A DNA stretch of 5,109 nt from Akkermansiaceae bacterium. Lineage in GTDB: Bacteria > Verrucomicrobiota > Verrucomicrobiia > Verrucomicrobiales > Akkermansiaceae. The stretch spans positions 1 to 5,109 of the forward strand of contig JALZVA010000237.1 in the NCBI GenBank assembly GCA_023301335.1, read 5' to 3'. The translations under genes and the position numbers were made by a program. Positions 1 to 5,109 of this stretch are shown one piece after another. Positions within the stretch are counted from its first letter, which is position 1; every line of letters starts with the position of its first letter. Below the pieces are notes generated by a model. That model searched no databases. It was not told the DNA's origin and worked only from the letters and a program-made list of their open reading frames with translations.

Positions 1-573
1 ACAGAGGCTGGATACTTCATCGCTTCAGGGGGCGGCCCAGGCATCATGGAGGCGGCGAACTTGGGTGCATGGCTGGCAGGTGTGAGTGATGAGGAGGTTG
101 AGGAAGTGCTCGCCATATTATCTAAAGCTCCTGTTTACACAGACGATGGATACATCTCTGCTGCACAGAAAGTGCTAAAGAAATACCCGAACGGAGCCTC
201 TAGCTTAGCCGTGCCAACCTGGTTCTACGGACATGAGCCATCGAATCTGTTTTCTCCACATATAGCCAAATATTTTTCTAACAGTATTCGCGAAGACGGG
301 TTGCTGGCTATCGCATTACACGGGGTAATTTTTGCTCCAGGAAGTGCAGGCACCACACAGGAGATCTTTATGGATGCGACGCAAAACCATTACGTCACGT
401 TTGACCAGATAAGCCCTATGGTGTTTTTCGGGAAGAAGCGCTACACGGAAGATACCATGCTCTGGCCATGCATAGAAAACCTCGCTGCTGGACGCGACTA
501 TGGAGAGGTGATGACCTGTGTAGATGAGGTGGATGAAGTGGTCGCATTTATTAAAGCTCACCCACCTCGCTAG
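1..573 (+). CDS. LOG-family Rossmann-fold nucleotide-binding protein (5'-truncated by window edge)
   Basis: This is the C-terminal 190 residues of a LOG-like ('putative lysine decarboxylase') protein. The reading frame is open from base 1, so the gene starts outside the window and the ATG at 46 is an internal methionine. Two family signatures are visible: GGGPGIMEAAN at visible residues 10-20, the nucleotide-binding loop, and PGSAGTTQE at 113-121, which corresponds to the usual PGGxGTxxE active-site motif. Characterised LOG proteins cleave nucleoside 5'-monophosphates (cytokinin-activating phosphoribohydrolase in plants, PpnN in E. coli); true lysine decarboxylase activity is not supported. 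The second Gly of PGG is Ser here, and between the two motifs is a segment longer than in short LOG proteins (about residues 28-100), so this is probably a divergent subfamily. The enzymatic role is inferred from the family. The protein looks cytosolic, with no membrane segments in the visible part. It ends 15 bases before the next gene, probably in the same transcript. Confidence 0.85.
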   Translation, partial: TEAGYFIASGGGPGIMEAANLGAWLAGVSDEEVEEVLAILSKAPVYTDDGYISAAQKVLKKYPNGASSLAVPTWFYGHEPSNLFSPHIAKYFSNSIREDGLLAIALHGVIFAPGSAGTTQEIFMDATQNHYVTFDQISPMVFFGKKRYTEDTMLWPCIENLAAGRDYGEVMTCVDEVDEVVAFIKAHPPR

Positions 574-588
574 AATAGCCGAATACTT

Positions 589-1041
589 GTGATTTCCTTT
601 TTACTCAAAAACTACTCACCTCTGCTTAATCAGGAGGTATCCTTAACAGAGAAGGGGGAGAAAATAACGCACACTGCGATTGGGGCACGAGGCGAGAAAA
701 TCGCAGCGCATTATATCGGCGCGGAAGGGGGAAAGGTGCTATACCGTAATTACCGAGGGCCAAAGGGCGGGGAGATCGATATCATCGCTAGAGATAGGAA
801 TGTGCTCTGCTTCATTGAGGTGAAGACGAGAACCTACGCCAGTAAGCATTCGCGTCCCTTAGATGCAGTCGATATGAATAAACGCCGCTACATGGTCAAG
901 GGGGCACACGCGTGGCTGAATTTATTACTAAAGGTGTCGCCCGTTTGGCGTTATGACGTTATCGAAGTCGTGCTGAAGGAAGGTGAGAAACCAATCCTGA
1001 ATTGGGTGAAACAAGCATTCACAGAAGACCAAGTGAGGTAG
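589..1041 (+). CDS. yraN: YraN/UPF0102-family PD-(D/E)XK nuclease-fold protein
   Basis: The 150-residue product carries the YraN (UPF0102) signature: GARGEKIAAHYI at 32-43 with the conserved helix Glu35, GGEIDIIARD at 60-69 with Asp64, FIEVKTR at 75-81 with Glu77 and Lys79, and RYDVIEV at 121-127. Glu35, Asp64 and the Glu-X-Lys form the expected metal-binding site of a restriction-endonuclease/Holliday-junction-resolvase-like fold. The biological substrate of the family is poorly established, and a repair role here is inferred from the fold and from recJ and recG next door. The GTG at 589 is the only conventional start upstream of the conserved core and follows an in-frame stop at 571. It gives about 28 residues before the core, somewhat longer than the roughly 120-130 residues usual for the family. 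There is no clear Shine-Dalgarno sequence before it, so the exact start is uncertain. The family assignment is firm. Confidence 0.88.
   Translation: MISFLLKNYSPLLNQEVSLTEKGEKITHTAIGARGEKIAAHYIGAEGGKVLYRNYRGPKGGEIDIIARDRNVLCFIEVKTRTYASKHSRPLDAVDMNKRRYMVKGAHAWLNLLLKVSPVWRYDVIEVVLKEGEKPILNWVKQAFTEDQVR
632..638 (+). promoter_or_regulatory. Shine-Dalgarno-like AGGAGGT inside yraN
   Basis: A near-perfect anti-16S match (AGGAGGT) lies in the 5' part of yraN, whereas the GTG at 589 has none. No in-frame ATG, GTG or TTG follows at a usable distance; the nearest in-frame non-standard candidates are ATA at 664 and ATT at 679, just before the conserved core. It may be a chance motif, a pause site, or a sign that the true start is downstream and non-canonical. 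Confidence 0.3.
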
Positions 1042-1078
1042 CGGCGTGGCGAGCAAAACGAGAAAACCGAAAACTATC

Positions 1079-1108
1079 TTGAGCTGAAGAGCCATATACG
1101 ATTATATC
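1079..1108 (+). promoter_or_regulatory. Possible sigma-70-type promoter for recJ-recG
   Basis: TTGAGC at 1079-1084 (4 of 6 to TTGACA) is followed after 18 bases by TATATC at 1103-1108 (4 of 6 to TATAAT), in an AT-rich part of the 81-base spacer between yraN and recJ. A transcript from it would start near 1115, only about 8 bases before the recJ ATG, giving an almost leaderless mRNA. That agrees with the lack of a Shine-Dalgarno sequence there. The match is moderate and the assignment is inference. Confidence 0.3.
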
Positions 1109-1122
1109 AAGAAAACCTAAAT

Positions 1123-2820
1123 ATGAGTTTGCACGTAGATACAAAGTGGATAGTGAAGCCTGAGCCTGCTGATAAAGTAGGCGGGGATTCTCTTCCTCGT
1201 ATTCTCTCGCACCTATTAGGTCAGAGAGGTGTCGAACAAGACCAGCTTGAGACCTTCCTCAGACCACGCTTAAGAGATATCCAAGACCCTTTCTTAATAC
1301 CAGATATGGAGCCAGCCGTGACACGCTTGCTGAAGGCCATTGATGGGAAAGAACAGGTCTGTGTCTTTGGTGACTATGATGTCGATGGTATCACGTCTGT
1401 CGCCTTGATGGTGAAACTCCTGCAAGCTTACGAAGTCCCTGTGAAATCTTTTATCCCACGCAGAGGGAAAGAAGGCTATGGGATGAGCGAGAAGGCTATC
1501 CAGCGACTCTTTGAAGAGGTGGAAGAAATCGACCTCTTAGTGACTGTGGATTGCGGCACGGCCTCTGTAGCTGAGGTCGCGGAAATGAACCAGAAGGGGA
1601 TCGATGTCATTATCGTGGACCACCACGAAATGTCTGCAGATGGTCGACCTGACTGTGTGGCTTTAGTAAATCCAAAATCACAGGGCGGAAAATTTGAATA
1701 CCTGTGTGCTGCAGGAGTCGTCTTTAAGCTAGCACATGCCATGCTGATTCGCCGCCGTATCGAAACATTTGATTTAAAAAATTATATTGATCTCGTTGCT
1801 GTCGCCACCATCGCCGATATCGTGCCTCTAGTAGATGAGAATAGGCTCTTGGTGAGGCACGGTTTAGAGCGTTTACCACACACTAGTAATCAAGGTCTGA
1901 GAGCATTACAGCAGGTCTCTACCATCCGTAAAAAAGTGTCGAGCTTAGACGTCGGGTTTAGAATCGGCCCACGTATTAATGCTGCTGGGAGGATGGACAG
2001 GCCAGACGATGCTCTTGCAATGTTACTCACCGATGACGCCACAGAAGCCGAGGGAATGGCAAAGGTGTTAGATAAGTATAATTTAGAGAGACAGCACCTC
2101 GAACGTAAAATTCGTGATGAGGCCCTAGCAGAGTTAGATAAAAAATTCGATGTCGAACAAGACGCAGTGATCGTTTTGGGTTCGCGTGATTGGCACCCTG
2201 GAGTGGTCGGAATCGTCGCCTCCCGACTGATGCGTCAGTTTCATAAACCCACCTTCATCATCGCTATCGACGAAGATGGAAAAGGCAAGGGGAGTGGAAG
2301 AAGTGTGGAAGGAGTATCACTGGTAAAGGCGATCCATTCCTGTGAGCAGCAGCTCGACTCAGGTGGCGGGCATGACATGGCTGCTGGAATTGTCGTTGAT
2401 GAAAGCCAAATGGACGCCTTTAGAGAAGCCTTTGCAGAAAGTGTAAAGCTGCAAGCCTCAGTCGCAGACAGAGCTCCTAGGATTTATATTGATGCAGAGG
2501 TTGATTTCGAAGAGCTTAGCTTAAGTTTTCTCGATAGCTATGAGCAGCTACAACCCTTCGGAAGTAAAAATCCACAACCCGTCTTCATGGCGCGTGATGT
2601 GTGGCTAACAGAGTCACCAAGGCATTTAAAAAACAATCACCTCAAGTTATTCTTCCGTCAAAAATACTGTGAAAAAGATGCAATCTTTTTCAGCGGTGGA
2701 GAGCGTGACCTACCAGACCCACCGTGGGATATAGCGTTCACGATCGATCGTAACACATGGAGAGATCGCACATCCTTACAGATCGTTATCCAAGAGGTGC
2801 GGAAGTCACAGCCAAAGTAG
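1123..2820 (+). CDS. recJ: Single-stranded-DNA-specific 5'-3' exonuclease RecJ
   Basis: The 565-residue product is a full-length RecJ (E. coli RecJ is 577). The DHH phosphoesterase motifs appear in order: GDYDVDG at 83-89, VDCG at 142-145, DHH at 166-168 and ADIVPLVDENR at 231-241; these bind the catalytic Mn/Mg ions. The linker and second domain show GFRIGPRINAAGRM at 278-291, DWHPGVVGIVASRL at 356-369, SGRS at 391-394 and the DHHA1 signature GGGHDMAAG at 414-422. The C-terminal part (about 450-565) is the OB-fold that binds ssDNA. No catalytic residue appears lost. RecJ degrades 5'-ended ssDNA in recombination, mismatch repair and base-excision repair in the cytosol. The ATG at 1123 is the only standard start after the in-frame yraN stop at 1039, and KWIVKP at 8-13 matches the usual RecJ beginning. 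No Shine-Dalgarno sequence is visible. recG follows 4 bases after the stop. Confidence 0.97.
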   Translation: MSLHVDTKWIVKPEPADKVGGDSLPRILSHLLGQRGVEQDQLETFLRPRLRDIQDPFLIPDMEPAVTRLLKAIDGKEQVCVFGDYDVDGITSVALMVKLLQAYEVPVKSFIPRRGKEGYGMSEKAIQRLFEEVEEIDLLVTVDCGTASVAEVAEMNQKGIDVIIVDHHEMSADGRPDCVALVNPKSQGGKFEYLCAAGVVFKLAHAMLIRRRIETFDLKNYIDLVAVATIADIVPLVDENRLLVRHGLERLPHTSNQGLRALQQVSTIRKKVSSLDVGFRIGPRINAAGRMDRPDDALAMLLTDDATEAEGMAKVLDKYNLERQHLERKIRDEALAELDKKFDVEQDAVIVLGSRDWHPGVVGIVASRLMRQFHKPTFIIAIDEDGKGKGSGRSVEGVSLVKAIHSCEQQLDSGGGHDMAAGIVVDESQMDAFREAFAESVKLQASVADRAPRIYIDAEVDFEELSLSFLDSYEQLQPFGSKNPQPVFMARDVWLTESPRHLKNNHLKLFFRQKYCEKDAIFFSGGERDLPDPPWDIAFTIDRNTWRDRTSLQIVIQEVRKSQPK

Positions 2821-2824
2821 AGAG

Positions 2825-4831
2825 ATGCAGGGTCACACCTCCATACGATTCCTGCTAAGCGAGAAGGAATGCACCGCATTTGAAAAGCTCGGCCTCAGCA
2901 CCGTACAGGAGTTACTAAATTATTTCCCAAAGCGCTACGAAGACCGTAGACGCTTTGACATGATCCCTGCTCAGGCTGGAGGCGCCCCTGTGTGCATCCG
3001 TGGCACAGTCATTGATTCTGCGAGAAAGGGCTTTGGCGGACGAGGAGCGATCTCAGAGGCAAAGCTCTACGCCGGTGATCAAGCAGTGCTCTGCTCTAGC
3101 AGTGTGACTCTACGCTGGTTCAATATGCCTTATATTTCAAAGCTCATAGCAGCTGGGCAGGAACTCATCGTGTATGGGAAGGTGAAGGAGAGCCAAGGTC
3201 GCTTGATGATCGATCACCCAGAGTTTGAAATCCTAGAGGAAGGACAGGACTCTTCCATCCATATCGATCGTGTAGTACCCGTCTATAAACTCAGCAGTGG
3301 AGTGAGCCAGAGGAGACTACGTGAACTGGTCTATGAAGTGTTAGAGAAAGTTGAGGCGGATGCTCTCGTGCCGATGTATGATGTAGATGAAACCTACCCG
3401 CGGGTAGACGCCTACCGAGATATCCATTTCCCTGAATCCCTGGAGGTCAAAGATGCCGCACGCAGATACTTTGCCTTAGAGGAGTTCTTCTTCTTGCAGC
3501 TCAATGTCGCGTGGAAACGCAGCCATTTTAAACAGCAAGCTGGGCATGTGTTAGGCTTAAAAAAATCTCTATTAAAAAAATTCTACGAACAGCTCCCCTT
3601 TGATCTAACCTCAGCACAGAAGCGGAGTGTGAAGGAGATAGCTGCCGATATGGCAAAGCCAGTTCCCATGAATAGAATGCTCCAAGGGGATGTAGGATCA
3701 GGGAAAACCTTCGTAGCACTCTGTGCCGCACTAATGGCGATCGAGAGTGGAGTCAAGGTAGCCATGATGGCCCCCACACAGATCCTCGCAGAACAGCACT
3801 ACCTTGAGTTTAAAAAATGGTCAGAACAACTGGGCGTGGAAGTCGGCGTCAGCACAGGAAACCTCAAAGAAAATGTAGAAGCTGCTCAGATCGTCATCGG
3901 GACACACGCCTTATTATTTGAAAATGAGCACCTGTCTGAAATAGGACTAGTGATTGTCGATGAACAGCACAAGTTTGGTGTAGAGCAGCGCTCGCGACTC
4001 ATCCAGAAAGGCGTCCACCCTGATGTGCTAGTCATGACCGCCACCCCTATCCCTCGGACTCTAACCCTAACCATCTATGGAGATTTAGATGTCTCCGTAC
4101 TCGATGAGCGACCACAGGGAAGAGGAGCGATGGTCACAGGCTTACGGGTAAAGCCCAAGGTCAGCGATGTGACCAAGTTTATTAAAGAGCAGCTGGCAAA
4201 CGGACGACAAGCATACATTGTCTACCCTCTGGTCGAGGAATCAGAAACCCTCAAGGCTCAATCCGCCATCTCTGAGCACGCGAAATGGGAAAAACGCTTC
4301 TCAAAATATGGCGTAGGCTTACTACACGGAAAGCTTAAGCCGGAGCAAAAGGAAGAGGTCATGCAGCAGTTTCGGACAGCAGAGCTTAAGGTCCTCGTAG
4401 CCACCTCCGTCATCGAGGTAGGTGTGGACGTGCCGAATGCCAATATCATGGTCATCTACAATGCAGAGAGATTCGGGCTAGCGCAGCTACACCAACTCAG
4501 AGGAAGAGTAGGCAGAGGCGAGCATAAGAGCTACTGCATCCTCATTAGCGATGGAAAATCTGAGGCAGGGATGGAAAAATTAGAAGTTCTCGCAGAAACC
4601 ATCGACGGTTTTAAGATAGCCGAGGCAGATTTGAAGATGAGAGGCCCAGGGGATGTCTTAGGAGTCCAGCAGAGTGGCTTGTCAGATCTAAGGTTTATTG
4701 AATACCTCTCTGATCCTGAACTGATTAGAGAAGCTCGCTCCATGACCGATAAGCTCTTGGAGAGCGACCCCGCCTTAGAGAACCACAAGACCCTAAGAGC
4801 GAGATTAGATTCTCAACAAGTCCTAGAATGA
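2825..4831 (+). CDS. recG: ATP-dependent DNA helicase RecG
   Basis: The 668-residue product is a complete RecG (E. coli 693). An N-terminal wedge/OB-fold domain spans roughly 50-140 and includes VTLRWFN at 94-100. The superfamily 2 helicase core follows: Walker A GDVGSGKT at 288-295, APTQILAEQH at 316-325, DEQH at 379-382 (the DEQH box of RecG and Mfd), TATPIPRTL at 405-413, LLHGKLKPEQK at 499-509, SVIEVGVDVPNA at 528-539 and motif VI QLRGRVGRG at 557-565. The C-terminal TRG motif that couples ATP hydrolysis to translocation is present around 590-618 (ETIDGFKIAEADLKMRGPGD and the following QQSG). RecG reverses stalled forks and branch-migrates Holliday junctions and R-loops. The N-terminus lacks the usual KGVGP-type helix-hairpin-helix opening, having LLSEKECTAFEKLGLSTVQEL instead. 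The ATG at 2825 is 4 bases after recJ's stop with no well-spaced Shine-Dalgarno sequence, implying translational coupling. No upstream start exists in this frame, and the next Met (residue 46) would remove conserved sequence. Confidence 0.98.
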   Translation: MQGHTSIRFLLSEKECTAFEKLGLSTVQELLNYFPKRYEDRRRFDMIPAQAGGAPVCIRGTVIDSARKGFGGRGAISEAKLYAGDQAVLCSSSVTLRWFNMPYISKLIAAGQELIVYGKVKESQGRLMIDHPEFEILEEGQDSSIHIDRVVPVYKLSSGVSQRRLRELVYEVLEKVEADALVPMYDVDETYPRVDAYRDIHFPESLEVKDAARRYFALEEFFFLQLNVAWKRSHFKQQAGHVLGLKKSLLKKFYEQLPFDLTSAQKRSVKEIAADMAKPVPMNRMLQGDVGSGKTFVALCAALMAIESGVKVAMMAPTQILAEQHYLEFKKWSEQLGVEVGVSTGNLKENVEAAQIVIGTHALLFENEHLSEIGLVIVDEQHKFGVEQRSRLIQKGVHPDVLVMTATPIPRTLTLTIYGDLDVSVLDERPQGRGAMVTGLRVKPKVSDVTKFIKEQLANGRQAYIVYPLVEESETLKAQSAISEHAKWEKRFSKYGVGLLHGKLKPEQKEEVMQQFRTAELKVLVATSVIEVGVDVPNANIMVIYNAERFGLAQLHQLRGRVGRGEHKSYCILISDGKSEAGMEKLEVLAETIDGFKIAEADLKMRGPGDVLGVQQSGLSDLRFIEYLSDPELIREARSMTDKLLESDPALENHKTLRARLDSQQVLE

Positions 4832-4953
4832 AGCACTTTTAAAAAAATACGACAAAAAGAGGAAAAAGATCTTGCAATAACAAGGCGCACGTTCTAAGAA
4901 ATCGCCCGCCGAGCGAGGGAGTTTCTTCCAAGCAAAGCACAAACCCAACAAAT
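4832..4953. other. Non-coding spacer between recG and tRNA-Lys
   Basis: No credible coding sequence is present. The ATG overlapping the recG stop (4828) gives only four codons. The left part is A-rich (about 4838-4870) and has no stem followed by a T-tract, so no intrinsic terminator for recG is seen. The right part holds the probable tRNA promoter and a GC-rich imperfect inverted repeat (4898-4925). Confidence 0.6.
4872..4900 (+). promoter_or_regulatory. Probable promoter of tRNA-Lys with GC-rich discriminator
   Basis: TTGCAA at 4872-4877 (4 of 6 to TTGACA) is separated by exactly 17 bases from TAAGAA at 4895-4900, a weak -10 (3 of 6, keeping the T, the A and the fifth-position A). The bases just after it (TCGCCCGCC) are GC-rich, like the discriminators of stable-RNA promoters under stringent control. 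Transcription would begin near 4907, about 47 bases before the tRNA. The placement just upstream of a tRNA supports the call; the -10 match is weak. Confidence 0.42.
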
Positions 4954-5029
4954 GCGTGGATAGCTCAGTTGGTAGAGCAGTTGGCTTTTAACCAATTGGT
5001 CCAGGGTTCGAGTCCCTGTCCACGTACCA
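4954..5029 (+). tRNA. tRNA-Lys, anticodon UUU, CCA encoded
   Basis: A complete cloverleaf of 76 bases can be drawn: acceptor stem GCGTGGA (4954-4960) with TCCACGT (5019-5025), D-stem GCTC/GAGC (4963-4966, 4975-4978), anticodon stem GTTGG/CCAAT (4980-4984, 4992-4996), loop CTTTTAA with anticodon TTT at 4987-4989, variable loop TGGTC, T-stem CAGGG/CCCTG with loop TTCGAGT, discriminator A5026 and encoded CCA at 5027-5029. The anticodon UUU reads both lysine codons, and discriminator A with the CUUUUAA loop fits tRNA-Lys. Position 1:72 is a G-U wobble and 27:43 is another G-U; everything else is paired. A strong terminator follows 11 bases after the CCA, so this is a single-tRNA transcription unit or the last cistron after recG. 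Confidence 0.97.
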
Positions 5030-5040
5030 TTTATTTAAAG

Positions 5041-5069
5041 AAGCGGTCTCTTAGGAGATCGCTTTTTTT
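5041..5069 (+). terminator. Intrinsic terminator after tRNA-Lys
   Basis: A 10-bp stem, AAGCGGTCTC (5041-5050) with GAGATCGCTT (5055-5064) including one G-U pair, closes a 4-base loop TTAG and runs into seven Ts (5063-5069). This is a textbook rho-independent terminator on the + strand and would end the tRNA transcript, and any read-through from recG. Confidence 0.9.
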
Positions 5070-5095
5070 ATTCCCCAGCGCGCCACATCTAAAAA

Positions 5096-5107
5096 GTGGA
5101 CAGGGAC
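5096..5107 (-). repeat. 12-base inverted copy of the tRNA-Lys 3' end
   Basis: GTGGACAGGGAC at 5096-5107 is the exact reverse complement of 5012-5023, which is the last T-loop bases, the T-stem 3' strand and most of the acceptor 3' strand of the tRNA. It lies beyond the terminator, preceded by an A-run (5091-5095), and the window ends 2 bases later, so its full extent is unknown. It may be a repeat-family end, a tRNA-derived fragment, or chance. Confidence 0.5.
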
Positions 5108-5109
5108 GA

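Noticed and set aside
1046..1087. Tiny ORF (GTG, 13 residues, VASKTRKPKTILS) in the yraN-recJ spacer, with GAGG a few bases upstream
   Set aside because: It is too short and has no supporting pattern. The GTG closely follows the yraN stop and could be chance. Conservation in relatives would be needed to call a leader peptide.
2740..2751. Perfect 12-base palindrome ACGATCGATCGT inside recJ
   Set aside because: It encodes conserved-looking TIDR codons in frame, and GATC sites in the window are only about as frequent as expected, so there is no sign of an operator or repeat family.
4531..4788. Antisense open frame of 85 codons opposite the 3' end of recG, and other minus-strand frames opposite recJ, recG and the LOG-like gene
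   Set aside because: All lie wholly opposite strongly conserved coding sequence, have no ribosome-binding sites and give low-complexity Ser/Arg/Pro-rich products typical of shadow frames.
4828..4860. Intrinsic terminator directly after recG
   Set aside because: The region is A/T-rich (TTTTAAAAAAAT) but has no GC-containing stem preceding a T-tract on the + strand.
5012..5109. Integrase attachment site or genomic island end at the tRNA 3' end
   Set aside because: The repeated segment is inverted, not direct, is only 12 bases, and no integrase is visible in the window.
1..5109. CRISPR array, phage genes, toxin-antitoxin pair or a novel defence system
   Set aside because: No regularly spaced repeats and no unassigned protein-coding genes exist. 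All coding space is taken by recognisable families.

Overview
The window carries a compact, one-directional stretch of bacterial chromosome. There are four protein genes on the + strand, then one tRNA gene, and almost no non-coding DNA between them. The gene set (a LOG-like nucleotide-binding protein, a YraN-type nuclease, RecJ, RecG, tRNA-Lys) is ordinary housekeeping. Three features loosely suggest a non-proteobacterial lineage: Shine-Dalgarno sequences are weak or absent in front of the genes, the base composition is balanced, and the protein sequences have the flavour of Verrucomicrobiota (Opitutales/Puniceicoccales-like). That placement is an impression from sequence style and cannot be proved from this window.

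Layout: positions 1-573 hold the 3' part of a LOG/'lysine decarboxylase-like' Rossmann-fold gene, cut by the window edge. Positions 589-1041 encode a YraN/UPF0102 PD-(D/E)XK nuclease-fold protein with a GTG start. Positions 1042-1122 are an 81-base spacer with a possible recJ promoter. Positions 1123-2820 are recJ and 2825-4831 are recG, only 4 bases apart. Positions 4832-4953 are non-coding and hold a plausible tRNA promoter. Positions 4954-5029 are a tRNA-Lys (anticodon UUU) with encoded CCA, followed by a strong intrinsic terminator at 5041-5069. The last bases (5096-5107) are an exact inverted copy of 12 bases from the 3' end of the tRNA.

How the genes fit together: RecJ (5'-3' ssDNA exonuclease) and RecG (branch-migrating, fork-reversing helicase) both act on stalled forks and recombination intermediates, and are almost certainly co-transcribed and translationally coupled. 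YraN is a predicted nuclease of the Holliday-junction-resolvase-like fold, so three consecutive genes form a DNA repair cluster. The LOG-like protein has no evident link to repair.

I found no previously undescribed system. The observations most worth a second look are the tRNA-matching inverted repeat at the right edge, the G1-U72 wobble in the tRNA acceptor stem, the near-leaderless look of recJ, and the first three genes lying in one reading frame separated only by TAG codons.
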